Shown here: positions 51,966-61,251 of the stretch, piece by piece
How positions within the stretch are numbered: the first letter of the stretch is position 1
Layout of the letters: each line of letters starts with the position of its first letter
NCBI RefSeq assembly: GCF_028682395.1
Contig: NZ_JANHLC010000002.1
Location: 310,001-374,000, forward strand
DNA length: 64,000 nucleotides
Source of the DNA: Pseudomonas putida
GTDB taxonomy: Bacteria; Pseudomonadota; Gammaproteobacteria; Pseudomonadales; Pseudomonadaceae
Reading direction: 5' to 3'
The notes under the pieces: model-generated
Databases searched by the model: none
Told to the model about the DNA's origin: nothing
What the model saw: the letters and a program-made list of their open reading frames with translations, nothing else
Program-made: the position numbers and the translations under genes

Positions 51966-51981
51966 TGGCATGCAACCTGCT
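51966..51981 (+). promoter_or_regulatory. Probable sigma-54 (-24/-12) promoter
   Basis: TGGCAT-GCAAC-CTGC: GG and GC are 10 bases apart and 8 of 10 consensus positions match. It lies about 190 bp upstream of the ABC binding-protein gene at 52172, in the right orientation. Confidence 0.5.
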
Positions 51982-52171
51982 ATTGCCCTCCTCGCCCCTC
52001 GACCGAGTGTTCAGGGTCGATCAGCGCTCCCAGGTGTTCGCCAAGGAACCGGGAGACTGAGCAGTTCGACAAAAAAACAGGCCATTTACTCGGCCGCCCC
52101 AGCGCCAGGATGTGGCGGGGCCGGCTGGCCATAAGCCTCTTGCATCGCCTTGCAACTCTTCGGAGAAAGTC

Positions 52172-53320
52172 ATGCTTTTCAGAAAAGCCGTGTCCACGCT
52201 GTTGTTGAGTGCTGCCTGCGCCGCCGCTGCGCAAGCTGAAGTGAAAGTCGGGGTTATCACCTCCTCAACCGGCCCGATCGCCCTGGTCGGCCTGCCGCAG
52301 AAAAACACCGTCCCCTTGCTGCCCACCCAGGCCGGCGACCAGACGGTGAAATACATTTCGCTGGACGATGCAAGCGACCCCACTGCCACCGTGAAGGCGC
52401 TGAAAAAGCTGATCGACGAAGAAAAGGTCGACGCCATCATCGGCCCAAGCGGCTCGCCCAATGCCATGGGCGTGATCCAGTTCGTCGCCGAAGCCGGCGT
52501 ACCGCTGCTGGCCCCGGTCGGCACCGCCGCCGTGGTGCTGCCAATGACCGAACAGAAAAAATGGGTGTTCAAGACCACCCAGAACGATGACCTGATCGCC
52601 AAGGCCCTGTTCGAGCACATGGCTCGCAAGGGCGTCAAAACCCTGGCCTTCGTCGGCACCGCCGACCCGTACGGCGAGAACTGGGCCAAGGTCGCCGCCG
52701 GCCTCGCCGCCGCGCAGAACATCAAGATCGTCGCCAACGAACGCTTCCAGCGCCAGGACACTTCGGTCACCGGGCAGAGCCTCAAAGTGCTGTCGGCCCG
52801 TCCCGACGCCGTGCTGGTCGCAGCCCCCGGCAGCTCGGCCGTGATGCCGCAAACCACTCTATTCGACCAGGGCTACCGTGGTCAGATGTACCAGACCCAC
52901 GGCGCCGCGCTGCAGGACTTCCTCAAGCTGGGCGGCAAGAAGGTCGAAGGCACCATCCTGGCGGCCAGCCTGATGCTGGTCCTGGACGAGATCCCGGATA
53001 GCCACCCGTCCAAGAAGATCGCCAGCGACTACACCGCGGCCTACGAGAAACTCAACGGCGCGAAACCGGCGACCTTCGGCGGCAACACGTTCGACGCCGG
53101 CCTGTTGCTGCAAAAAGCCATTCCGGTTGCCGCGGCCAAGGCTGCGCCGGGCACGCCCGAGTTCCGTGCCGCCCTGCGTGACGCACTGGAGCAAACCCAC
53201 GAGTTGGCCGCGACCCAAGGCGTCTACAACATGACGCCCGAGGACCACAGCGGTTTCGACGAACGTGGCCGCGAGCTGATCCAGGTGAAGAACGGCAACT
53301 GGACCCTGTTGCACGACTGA
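52172..53320 (+). CDS. Branched-chain-type ABC transporter, binding protein (second system)
   Basis: A 382-residue Peripla_BP_6 protein with signal peptide about 1-22 (AQA), then EVKVGVITSSTGPIALVGLP. GGAG 7-10 bases before ATG 52172. Its sequence differs clearly from the first binding protein at 33616. Facing the iac operon across one promoter region, a ligand such as indole-3-acetate is plausible but unproven. Confidence 0.92.
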   Translation: MLFRKAVSTLLLSAACAAAAQAEVKVGVITSSTGPIALVGLPQKNTVPLLPTQAGDQTVKYISLDDASDPTATVKALKKLIDEEKVDAIIGPSGSPNAMGVIQFVAEAGVPLLAPVGTAAVVLPMTEQKKWVFKTTQNDDLIAKALFEHMARKGVKTLAFVGTADPYGENWAKVAAGLAAAQNIKIVANERFQRQDTSVTGQSLKVLSARPDAVLVAAPGSSAVMPQTTLFDQGYRGQMYQTHGAALQDFLKLGGKKVEGTILAASLMLVLDEIPDSHPSKKIASDYTAAYEKLNGAKPATFGGNTFDAGLLLQKAIPVAAAKAAPGTPEFRAALRDALEQTHELAATQGVYNMTPEDHSGFDERGRELIQVKNGNWTLLHD

Positions 53321-53350
53321 TCGCCGGCGCGCAGTCCGCTGCGCGCTCGA

Positions 53351-53382
53351 CCCGGCCCCGCCCACCCGGCGGGTCCGGGCCT
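53351..53382 (+). repeat. GC-rich hairpin between binding protein and permease genes
   Basis: An imperfect GC-rich inverted repeat around ACCCGGCGGGT lies between the two genes, placed like the hairpin at 34797. It lacks a T-run. Boundaries are approximate. Confidence 0.5.
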
Positions 53383-53418
53383 GCTTGATTTTCAATCTGT
53401 AGAAAAAGAGTTCTCAAT

Positions 53419-54456
53419 ATGAATTTCCAGATAGCCATGCTGCTGGGCCAGGACGGCATGACCAACGGCGCGATCTACGCGCTGCTGGCCCTGTCGATCC
53501 TCCTGGTGTTCACCGTGACGCGGATCCTGCTGATCCCCCAGGGTGAATTCGTAACCTACGGCGCCCTGACCATGGCCACCCTGCAGAGCGGTCATCCGAC
53601 TGCACTGGTCTGGCTGTTGCTGGGCCTGACCCTGATCGATTGCGTTCTCGACCTCTGGGGCGCGACGCGGGCCAGTCAGGCGTTCCGCCTACCCAAACGA
53701 ATCTTCCTCAAGCTCGGCTATGCCGGGCTGCTGGCCGTGTTGATCAACACCCTGCCGCTGGCCGAACTGCCGATGGCGGTCCAGGCCCTGCTGACCCTGG
53801 CACTGGTCGTGCCGCTGGGCCCGCAGATCTATCGCCTGGTGTTCCAGCCCATCGCCTCGGCCAGTTCCCTGGTGCTGCTGATCGTCTCGATTGCGGTGCA
53901 CGTGAGCATGGTCGGTATCGCCCTGCTGTTGTTCGGCCCTGAAGGGGCGCGCACCGAACCGTTCTCCGACGCTGGCCTGGAACTGGGCCCGGTGACGTTC
54001 AACAGCCAGACCCTGTGGGTGCTGGCCGTGTCCCTGAGCCTGATCGTGGGGCTCTATCTGTTCTTTGAACGCACCCTGTATGGCAAGGCCCTGCGCGCCA
54101 CCGCGGTCAACCGCATGGGTGCACGGCTGATGGGCATCTCGCCGACCCTGGCCGGCAAGTCGACCTTCCTGCTGGCGGCCCTGATCGGCACGCTGTCGGG
54201 CATCCTGATCGCGCCAATCACCACACTGTATTTCGACTCCGGCTTCATCATCAGCCTCAAGGGCTTTGTCGGCGCCATCATCGGCGGCCTGGTCAGCTAC
54301 CCCGTCGCCGCCGTCGGCGCACTGGCGGTCGGCCTGATCGAAGCCTTCTCGATGTTCTGGGCCAGTACCTACAAGGAGATCATCGTGTTCACGCTGATCA
54401 TCCCGTTCTTGCTCTGGCGCTCGCTGACCAGCCGGCATGTGGAGGAAGAAGAATGA
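53419..54456 (+). CDS. Branched-chain-type ABC transporter permease (LivH-like)
   Basis: A 345-residue permease. GMTNGAIYALLALSILLVFT near the N-terminus is the LivH start. It is longer than the usual 290-310 residues because of an extra segment of about 50 residues (LTLIDCVLDLWGATRASQAF region) between early helices. Overlaps the next gene by 4 bp. Confidence 0.92.
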   Translation: MNFQIAMLLGQDGMTNGAIYALLALSILLVFTVTRILLIPQGEFVTYGALTMATLQSGHPTALVWLLLGLTLIDCVLDLWGATRASQAFRLPKRIFLKLGYAGLLAVLINTLPLAELPMAVQALLTLALVVPLGPQIYRLVFQPIASASSLVLLIVSIAVHVSMVGIALLLFGPEGARTEPFSDAGLELGPVTFNSQTLWVLAVSLSLIVGLYLFFERTLYGKALRATAVNRMGARLMGISPTLAGKSTFLLAALIGTLSGILIAPITTLYFDSGFIISLKGFVGAIIGGLVSYPVAAVGALAVGLIEAFSMFWASTYKEIIVFTLIIPFLLWRSLTSRHVEEEE

Positions 54457-56249
54457 ACCCGCGCTACCTGTTACTTGCCCTGCTCCTGGTCGTTGGCCTG
54501 GCGCCGCTGGTGCTACCGCCCTACTACGTGACGCTGCTCAACTACATCGGCCTGTACACCCTGGTGGTGCTGGGCCTGGTCCTGCTGACCGGCGTCGGCG
54601 GCATGACCAGCTTCGGCCAGGCCGCCTTTGTCGGCCTGGGGGCCTACACCTCGGCCTACCTGACCACCAGTGCCGAGCTACCGACCTGGCTGGCCTGGGC
54701 CGGCGCCTCGCCCTGGCTGGCACTGCTGGCCGGCGTACTGCTGACCGCCAGTGTGGCGCTGATTCTCGGCGCGCTGACCCTCAAGCTCTCCGGGCACTAC
54801 CTGCCGCTGGGCACCATTGCCTGGGGCCTGTCGCTCTACTACCTGTTCGGCACACTCGACTCCCTGGGCGGCCATACCGGGGTCAGCGGCCTGCCTTCAG
54901 TGTCGTTGTTCGGCTTCGACCTGGACAAGGGCGAGAAGATTTTCTACCTGATCTGGGCGGTGCTGCTGGTGGCCATCCTGATCACACAGAACCTTCTCGA
55001 CTCCCGTGAAGGCCGGGCGATCCGCGCCCTCAAGGGCGGCCAGGTCATGGCCGAATCGATGGGGGTCAACACCTTCCGCTCAAAGATGGTGATCTTCGTG
55101 ATCTCGGCCGTCTTCGCCGCGATCTCCGGCTGGCTGTACGCTCACACCCAACGCTTCGTCAACCCGACGCCGTTCGGCCTGAACATGGGGATCGACTACC
55201 TGTTCATGGCGCTGATCGGTGGTGTGGGCAGCGTCTGGGGCGCCCTGCTCGGCGCCGGCATCCTGACCATGCTCAAGCAATGGCTGCAGGATCTGCTCCC
55301 GCATTTGCTGGGCAACACCGGCAACTACGAAACCATCGTCTTCGGCATCCTCATCGTGGTGCTGATGCAACGTGCGCCGGGTGGTCTCTGGCCGCTGCTC
55401 GCACGCCTGGTGCCGACCCGTTCGCGCCGCAAGGTCATCGCCCTCGATGACAGCGCCAAGGAACTGCCCCGTCGCCAGTTGCCCGAACACGGCACGGTCA
55501 TTCTGCAAGCGCGCAATGTGACCAAGCGCTTCGGCGGCCTGGTCGCCAACAACGACATGAGCCTGGATATCCACTCCGGTGAAATCCTCGCGCTGATCGG
55601 CCCCAACGGCGCCGGCAAGAGCACCATGTTCAACCAGTTGTCCGGCGTCGACACGCCGACCTCCGGTGACGTGCACTTCCTTGGCCAGAAGATCAACGGC
55701 CTGAGCTCACGCCAGGTTGCCCGCATGGGCATGAGCCGGACCTTCCAGCACGTCAAGCTGCTGCCGACCATGACCGTGCTGGAAAACGTGGCCATCGGCG
55801 CCCACCTGCGCGGCAGCCAGGGCGTGCTGTCCGCAGCCCTGCACCTGGAGCGTCGTGAAGAAGCCGAACTGCTCAACGAAGCCCGCCGCCAGCTCGAACG
55901 CGTTGGCCTGGGCGACTACTTGTACGAAGAAGCCGGCAGCCTGGCCCTCGGCCAGCAGCGCATCCTGGAAATCGCCCGGGCGTTGTGTGCCGACCCTTGT
56001 CTGCTGCTGCTCGACGAGCCGGCCGCCGGCTTGCGCCACAAGGAAAAAGAAGCCCTGGGCCTGTTGCTCAGCCGCCTGCGCAGCGAAGGCATGGCGATCC
56101 TGCTGGTCGAGCACGACATGGACTTCGTCATGGGCCTGGTCGATCGCGTGGTGGTGATGGAGTTCGGCCAGCGTATCGCCCAGGGCCTGCCCGAAGAGGT
56201 GCAGAAGAACCCGGCGGTACTCGAAGCGTATCTGGGAGGGGTCGAATAA
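54453..56249 (+). CDS. ABC transporter LivM-type permease fused to LivG-type ATPase
   Basis: A 598-residue fusion. Residues 1 to about 320 are a LivM permease (GGMTSFGQAAFVGLGAYTSA, GLPSVSLFG, GGVGSVWGALLGAGIL). After a basic linker, residues about 350-597 are a full ATPase: Walker A GPNGAGKS, signature LALGQQRILEIA (LSGGQ degenerate) and Walker B LLLLDEPAAGL. It overlaps both neighbours. No separate LivG gene exists here, consistent with the fusion replacing it. Confidence 0.93.
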   Translation: MNPRYLLLALLLVVGLAPLVLPPYYVTLLNYIGLYTLVVLGLVLLTGVGGMTSFGQAAFVGLGAYTSAYLTTSAELPTWLAWAGASPWLALLAGVLLTASVALILGALTLKLSGHYLPLGTIAWGLSLYYLFGTLDSLGGHTGVSGLPSVSLFGFDLDKGEKIFYLIWAVLLVAILITQNLLDSREGRAIRALKGGQVMAESMGVNTFRSKMVIFVISAVFAAISGWLYAHTQRFVNPTPFGLNMGIDYLFMALIGGVGSVWGALLGAGILTMLKQWLQDLLPHLLGNTGNYETIVFGILIVVLMQRAPGGLWPLLARLVPTRSRRKVIALDDSAKELPRRQLPEHGTVILQARNVTKRFGGLVANNDMSLDIHSGEILALIGPNGAGKSTMFNQLSGVDTPTSGDVHFLGQKINGLSSRQVARMGMSRTFQHVKLLPTMTVLENVAIGAHLRGSQGVLSAALHLERREEAELLNEARRQLERVGLGDYLYEEAGSLALGQQRILEIARALCADPCLLLLDEPAAGLRHKEKEALGLLLSRLRSEGMAILLVEHDMDFVMGLVDRVVVMEFGQRIAQGLPEEVQKNPAVLEAYLGGVE

Positions 56250-57040
56250 TGAATATGTCCGTGGAACCACAAGCCGTCAGCCACAACCAGGTCAGCGATG
56301 CCGTCTTGCAGATCAACGACCTGAGCGTGGCCTACGGCAAGGTCGAGGCCTTGAGCAATGCCAGCCTCACGGTGGGCAAGGGCCAGATCGTCACCGTGAT
56401 TGGCCCCAACGGCGCCGGCAAGACCACCCTGCTCTCGGCGATCATGGGCGTGCTCGGCTCGCGCGGCCAGGTCAACTTCGATGGCAGCCTGGAAACCGTG
56501 CCGGAGGTCGAAGTCATGGTCTCCCGTGGCCTGGGCCTGGTGCCGGAAAAACGCGAGCTGTTCACCAGCATGAGCGTGGCCGACAACCTGCTGCTCGGCG
56601 CCTTCCAGCGCCATCGCAAGGGTGACCGCGACTACAGCCAGACACTGACCGAAGTCTATGACTTGTTCCCCCGCCTGTGGGAGCGCCGCGAGCAACTGGC
56701 GGCGACCCTGTCCGGCGGCGAGCGACAGATGCTGGCGGTGGGTCGCGCCTTGATGGCCAAGCCCAAGCTGCTGATGCTCGACGAGCCGAGCCTGGGCCTG
56801 GCGCCGCTGATTACCCGGGAGATCTTCCGGATCATCAGCGCCCTGCGTGAACAAGGCGTGTCGATCCTGCTGGTCGAGCAGAATGCCCGCGCCGCGCTGC
56901 GGGTCGCCGACTACGCCTATGTGCTGGAAACAGGCCAGATCGCCATGCAGGGCCCGGCCCAGCAGCTGGCCGATGACCCACGGGTGATCGAGGCCTACCT
57001 GGGCCTGGCCAGCAAGCATCAGGAAATGCTCGCCACCTGA
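56249..57040 (+). CDS. Branched-chain-type ABC transporter ATPase (LivF-like)
   Basis: A 263-residue ATPase with an extra N-terminal tail of about 18 residues. Walker A GPNGAGKT, signature LSGGERQM, Walker B LLMLDEPSLGLAP. Start ATG 56249 shares bases with the previous stop (TAATG). Partner of the fused ATPase-permease. Confidence 0.93.
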   Translation: MNMSVEPQAVSHNQVSDAVLQINDLSVAYGKVEALSNASLTVGKGQIVTVIGPNGAGKTTLLSAIMGVLGSRGQVNFDGSLETVPEVEVMVSRGLGLVPEKRELFTSMSVADNLLLGAFQRHRKGDRDYSQTLTEVYDLFPRLWERREQLAATLSGGERQMLAVGRALMAKPKLLMLDEPSLGLAPLITREIFRIISALREQGVSILLVEQNARAALRVADYAYVLETGQIAMQGPAQQLADDPRVIEAYLGLASKHQEMLAT

Positions 57041-57050
57041 GCCTCCCGGC

Positions 57051-57080
57051 CCCGCCGCCGCGCACCCTGCCGGCGGCGGG
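57051..57080 (+). repeat. GC-rich hairpin after the LivF-like gene
   Basis: Perfect 10-bp stem CCCGCCGCCG/CGGCGGCGGG with a 10-base loop and no T-run, between the transporter and the next gene. May stabilise or attenuate the transcript. Confidence 0.65.
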
Positions 57081-57104
57081 CGCCCCAGAATCTGCGGAGT
57101 CACC

Positions 57105-58091
57105 ATGAACGCTTCCCCTCTGCGCATCTGCATCGCCGGTGCCGGTGCCATCGGCTGCACCCTCGCCGCACGCCTGGCCGCCAGCGGCCAGGCCGTCAAG
57201 GTCCTGGCCCGGGGCGAAACCCTGGCCACGCTGCAGCGTGACGGCATCCACCTGAGCGACCTGGACGGCCAGCACCATGTCCAGGTCCAGGCCAGCGCCA
57301 ATGCCGCCGAACTGGGTGAACAGGACCTGATCTTCCTGTGCACCAAGGCTCCGGCCCTGGCCAGCCTGCTCCCCCAGATCCAGCCGATGATCGGGCCCGA
57401 TACCGTGGTCGTGCCGGTAGTCAATGGCGTGCCCTGGTGGTACTTCCATGGCGAAGGCGGTCGGCTGGACGGGCGGATCGTCGAGGCCGTCGACCCGGCG
57501 GGTGCCCTGACCCAGGCCCTGGACCTGAAGCAGGTACTCGGCTGCGTGGTGTTTATCACCGCCCAGTGCCCGGCCAACGCGGTGGTCGAATCCAGCAACC
57601 CGCACCTGATGATTTTTGGCGAGCCGGACAACAGCCTGAGCCCGCGCCTGGAGCGCGTCCGTGCGCTGATCGAAAGCGCCGGGATCGAGGCCCGGGCCAC
57701 CGACCGTATTCGCGACAATCTGTGGACCAAGATCATTGCCAACATCACCTCCAACCCGCTGTCGGTGATTACCGGCGCGACCCTGGAGCAACTCTACGGC
57801 CAGCCTGCCCTGCGCGCGCTGGTCAGTACCTCGCTGCATGAAACCCTGTTGACCGCCGCCGCCCACGGGGCGCGGGTCAGCATCGATCCGCAGACCTTTC
57901 TCGACCTCGGCGCCGGCATGGGTGCGGTGCGCACCTCGATGCTGCAGGACTATGAAAAGGGCCGCCCCCTGGAACTGGCCGCCATTGGCGACGCCGTGCT
58001 GGAGCTGGCCGATTGCATGGCCATCCCCATGCCGTTGACCCGACATCTGATTGCCCTGGCGCGCTTTCGTGGCGACCAGGCCTGCCTCTGA
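57105..58091 (+). CDS. Ketopantoate reductase-like (PanE/ApbA family) protein
   Basis: A 328-residue PanE/ApbA-family protein: N-terminal Rossmann GAGAIGCTLAARLAASG (about 10-26), CTKAPALASLLP, and the C-terminal ETLLTAAAHGARVSID region. Family enzymes reduce 2-keto groups with NADPH; a non-pantothenate role is likely because it lies in a transport/catabolic operon behind the second ABC transporter. The true substrate is unknown. Confidence 0.88.
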   Translation: MNASPLRICIAGAGAIGCTLAARLAASGQAVKVLARGETLATLQRDGIHLSDLDGQHHVQVQASANAAELGEQDLIFLCTKAPALASLLPQIQPMIGPDTVVVPVVNGVPWWYFHGEGGRLDGRIVEAVDPAGALTQALDLKQVLGCVVFITAQCPANAVVESSNPHLMIFGEPDNSLSPRLERVRALIESAGIEARATDRIRDNLWTKIIANITSNPLSVITGATLEQLYGQPALRALVSTSLHETLLTAAAHGARVSIDPQTFLDLGAGMGAVRTSMLQDYEKGRPLELAAIGDAVLELADCMAIPMPLTRHLIALARFRGDQACL

Positions 58092-58113
58092 CGTTTTGCA
58101 CAAGGAATCCGCT

Positions 58114-58878
58114 ATGAACCAAGCATCCCTGGAAAAACCGGCCCACTGCAGCGACGAAGAATGGGCCCTGCGCGTCGAGCTTGCGCACTGCTATCACCTG
58201 GTGGACTTTTTCGGCTGGACCGAGACCATCTTCAACCATATCTCCGCCCGCCTGCCCGGCCCGGCGCACCACTACCTGGTCAACCCGTTCGGCCTGAACT
58301 ACACCGAAGTGACGCCCGCCAACCTGCTCAAGGTCGACCTGCACGGGCGCAAACTCGAAGACTCGCCCTACGACGCCAACCCGGCCGGCTTTGCCCTGCA
58401 CAGCGCCGTGCATGGCGCGCGCCCGGACATCGAGTGTGTGATCCATACGCACACCACGCCGATCTCGGCCATCGTCATGAAAAAGGCCGGCTTTGCCCAC
58501 AACGACTTCTATGGCGCCCAGCTCTATGGACGCATCGGTTACCACACCTTCGAAGGCATCACGCTGTTCGATGACGAGAAGGCACGGATGATCGACAGCC
58601 TGGGCGACAAGCACATCCTCGTGCTGCGTAACCACGGCATCGCGGTCGGTGAAAGCAGCATCGCCAAGACCTTCTTCCTGCTCTGGACCGTCCAGCGTGC
58701 CGCCGAGATCCAGTGCCAGGCCGGTGCCCACGGTGGCGAAGACAATCCCTTGCCCGAAGACATCAGCGCCAAGTGCGCCGACCTCACCGCGATGCTGATT
58801 CGCGACAGCGGCTTCGCCGATAAATTCTTCACCGCCATGGTACGCAAGATGCACGCCGAGCGCGGCCAGAGCTGGTAA
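58114..58878 (+). CDS. Class II aldolase/adducin family protein
   Basis: A 254-residue class II aldolase-like protein with metal-binding [13 protein letters not shown] and LRNHGIAVG segments. The metal ligands are the His pair in HTH and the later His in RNHG. ATG 58114 follows AAGGA. In this operon it may act on a product of the upstream reductase or of the imported compound. Substrate unknown. Confidence 0.9.
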   Translation: MNQASLEKPAHCSDEEWALRVELAHCYHLVDFFGWTETIFNHISARLPGPAHHYLVNPFGLNYTEVTPANLLKVDLHGRKLEDSPYDANPAGFALHSAVHGARPDIECVIHTHTTPISAIVMKKAGFAHNDFYGAQLYGRIGYHTFEGITLFDDEKARMIDSLGDKHILVLRNHGIAVGESSIAKTFFLLWTVQRAAEIQCQAGAHGGEDNPLPEDISAKCADLTAMLIRDSGFADKFFTAMVRKMHAERGQSW

Positions 58879-58894
58879 CTGGCGGGAGCCTGTC

Positions 58895-60445
58895 ATGAGT
58901 CAAGCCTTGCTAGCGATGCCGGACGAAGTGCCGATTTCGCGCCTGGATACCCAGGGCCAGCTACTGGCCTGCAACGATGCCTACCTGGCGATGTGCGGCT
59001 ATGCCCGCACCGAGCTGGAGGGCAAGTCCTTCGGGCTGATCAACCACCCCGGCATGCCTGCCCGCGTCATCGAGCGCATGTGGCAGACCTTGCGCAGCGG
59101 CGTGCCATGGACCGGCCCGCTGATGGGCCGCGACAAGCTGGGGACGACCTTCTGGTGCAACCTTTATGTGGTGCCCCTGTTCGAAGGCGGTCAGCTCAAT
59201 GCCCTGGGCACGGCCTATCATCCGCTGGACCGCGAGCAGAGCCGGCGCGCCGACCTGCTGTACAGCCGGCTCAATGCCGGCCAGGGCCCGCTGAGTGCTG
59301 GCGAGCGCCTGCGCGAACAACTGGCCAGCCATGGCCTGGCCTGGCTGCTGGGCGCAGGGGTCACCACCGCCATGCTTGGTCAATGGCTTGAACCGGCCTG
59401 GGGCCTGCCCCTGCTGGCCGGCCTGGCGGCGACCAGTTGGCAGGCCAGCGCCCGCCAACGCGCCGATGTACAGCGAATCATGGCCCAGCATGAACTGGTC
59501 TACAGCGACGCCCTGCTGGCGCCGCTGATGGGCGATTCGAGCAGCGCGTCCGGGCACCTGGGCATGGCGCTAACCAGCCAGAAAACCCGCATGCGTACCG
59601 TCATGGCACGGATCCGGATCAATGGCTTGACCCTGCGCCAGAGCGCGGCCGAGTCCTCGCAGTTGGTGCAGACCCAAGCCGGGCAATTGCAGCGTCAGCT
59701 CGAAGAAGCCGAGCAGTCGGCGGCGGCGGTCCACCAGATGAGTGCAACCATCCAGGAACTGTCGCGCAACCTGCAGCAGACCGCTGCCGCGACCCAGGCC
59801 GTGGACCAACTGGCCCATGACGGCGACCGGATTTCCGATCAGAGCCAGGTATCGATGACCAGCCTCTGCGAGTCGGTGGAAGAGATCGGCACAGCGGTCA
59901 GCCGCCTGGCCGAGTCGATTGAGTCGATCAGTGGCGTGGCCCATGTGATTCGCAGCATTGCCGAGCAGACCAACCTGCTCGCGCTCAACGCCGCGATCGA
60001 AGCGGCACGGGCCGGCGAAAGCGGCCGCGGCTTTGCCGTGGTCGCCGATGAAGTACGCAGCCTGGCGACCCGTACCCGCGAGTCCACCGAGCAGATCCAG
60101 CAGTCCATCGAACAACTGCGCGAGGGCAGCGCCCAGGCCCTGAGCACCGCCCAGCGCGGTGAAGTCGCTGCGCGCGCCTCGCGGACAGATGTCGAGCAGG
60201 TGCAGACGGCGTTGCAGCGCATCTGCGAGGAAGTCGGGCAGATCTCCGGCATGAGCCTGCAGATGGCCTCGGCCATCGAGCAGCAGGGCCAGGTAGCCCA
60301 GGAGATCAACGGGCAGATCGCGCAGATCGTCGAGCTGGCCCAGACCAGCAGCGACCAGTCCCGGCGCAGCACCCAGATTGGCGAAGAGCTGCACCGCTTG
60401 GCCAACTCCCAACTGGACCTGGCCGAGCGCTTTATCGACGGCTGA
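58895..60445 (+). CDS. PAS-domain methyl-accepting chemotaxis protein (Aer-like)
   Basis: A 516-residue chemoreceptor. An N-terminal PAS domain (about 10-115, [20 protein letters not shown] then [16 protein letters not shown]) is followed by one hydrophobic segment (about 150-190) and the signalling domain with the conserved hairpin [20 protein letters not shown] and [20 protein letters not shown]. There is no periplasmic ligand domain and no C-terminal methyltransferase pentapeptide. Like Aer it would sense redox or an internal signal. Last gene before a terminator and 140 bp before iacR. Confidence 0.93.
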   Translation: MSQALLAMPDEVPISRLDTQGQLLACNDAYLAMCGYARTELEGKSFGLINHPGMPARVIERMWQTLRSGVPWTGPLMGRDKLGTTFWCNLYVVPLFEGGQLNALGTAYHPLDREQSRRADLLYSRLNAGQGPLSAGERLREQLASHGLAWLLGAGVTTAMLGQWLEPAWGLPLLAGLAATSWQASARQRADVQRIMAQHELVYSDALLAPLMGDSSSASGHLGMALTSQKTRMRTVMARIRINGLTLRQSAAESSQLVQTQAGQLQRQLEEAEQSAAAVHQMSATIQELSRNLQQTAAATQAVDQLAHDGDRISDQSQVSMTSLCESVEEIGTAVSRLAESIESISGVAHVIRSIAEQTNLLALNAAIEAARAGESGRGFAVVADEVRSLATRTRESTEQIQQSIEQLREGSAQALSTAQRGEVAARASRTDVEQVQTALQRICEEVGQISGMSLQMASAIEQQGQVAQEINGQIAQIVELAQTSSDQSRRSTQIGEELHRLANSQLDLAERFIDG

Positions 60446-60454
60446 GTCCCCTCA

Positions 60455-60484
60455 CCGGGGCCCGCAGCCCCGGCTGGTTTTTTG
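60455..60484 (+). terminator. Rho-independent terminator after the chemoreceptor gene
   Basis: Stem CCGGGGC (60455-60461) and GCCCCGG (60467-60473), then CTGG and seven T. Ends the transporter/aldolase/chemoreceptor operon. Confidence 0.88.
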
Positions 60485-60586
60485 CGACGGCGGGCGCGAC
60501 AATGGCGCCCGCTGCCCCCCTGCACGCGCGCCATCGGCACTGCGCCCCTATCAATCCGGCTTCGAGCCAAGGCACCGCGAATCTTT

Positions 60587-61063
60587 ATGAACACCCCAAA
60601 AAAGCGCTTGAGCCGCTACAACCCCGCCAGTGAGGACTTCAAGAAAGAAGAGTTCCCCTTCTACTGGCTGGCTCGCCTGCACGGACGCTACTCCATGGCC
60701 ATGGAGAAAGCGCTGAAGAAAATCGATATGGACATCCCCCGTTGGCGGATCCTGTTTATCCTCAAGGAAAACGGCGAATCGAGCATTTCGGAAATTTCCA
60801 TCCATGCCATCGCCAAGTTGTCGACTATCACCAAGATCGTCTACCGCATGAAGGCCGACGGCCTGGTGGAAACCAACACCTGCGCCAGTGACGGACGCGT
60901 GACCCAAGTGTCACTGACCGACAGCGGGCGCCAGACCATCGAAAAGATCCAGTTGGGCACCAGCGATATCTTTCGCACCAGCTTCAAGGGCCTGACCGAA
61001 GCGCAGATCACCAAGCTCAACGGCACGCTGGAAAAGATCTTCAATAACCTGCCTCAGGATTGA
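60587..61063 (+). CDS. iacR: MarR-family regulator, probable IacR
   Basis: A 158-residue MarR protein: EEFPFYWLARLHGRYSMAM, then the winged helix with ISEISIHAIAKLSTITKIVY and DGLVETNTCASDGRVTQVSL. ATG 60587 is chosen because it precedes the family-like NTPKKRLSRYN start; upstream codons are proline/arginine-rich leader. The sequence fits IacR, the MarR repressor of iac genes, and no other MarR gene is present. It is 9 kb from iacH, separated by the transporter operon. Confidence 0.85.
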   Translation: MNTPKKRLSRYNPASEDFKKEEFPFYWLARLHGRYSMAMEKALKKIDMDIPRWRILFILKENGESSISEISIHAIAKLSTITKIVYRMKADGLVETNTCASDGRVTQVSLTDSGRQTIEKIQLGTSDIFRTSFKGLTEAQITKLNGTLEKIFNNLPQD

Positions 61064-61251
61064 TGGAGCGCCAACCCGTTGCGCCCGTCCCGTAGCCGTT
61101 ACTGCCAGGCTGCGGCCGAGTGCGCAGCGCTCTCAGGCCCAGACGCTGCCTGACGGCAATTGAGGCACACCCCCTGCGGCGACCTTCTAGAAGCCCCGCC
61201 AGCAGCGCGACAGCCGAAAAATTCGTATACCATATCCCAACCTCCTTTCGA

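Larger units (their letters stand above)
51381..52171. other. AT-rich divergent promoter region (iacH / second ABC transporter)
   Basis: About 790 bases, far richer in A and T than the rest of the window, between the iacH start and the second ABC transporter. It holds a MarR-like inverted repeat near iacH, a second long-arm inverted repeat and a sigma-54-type promoter near the transporter, annotated separately. A 65-codon frame (51547-51744, minus) lacks coding character. Confidence 0.7.

Noticed and set aside
55916..57754. 612-codon open frame on the minus strand
   Set aside because: It is antisense to two ATPase genes and a reductase with clear motifs; long antisense frames are expected in high-GC DNA and the translation has no domain.
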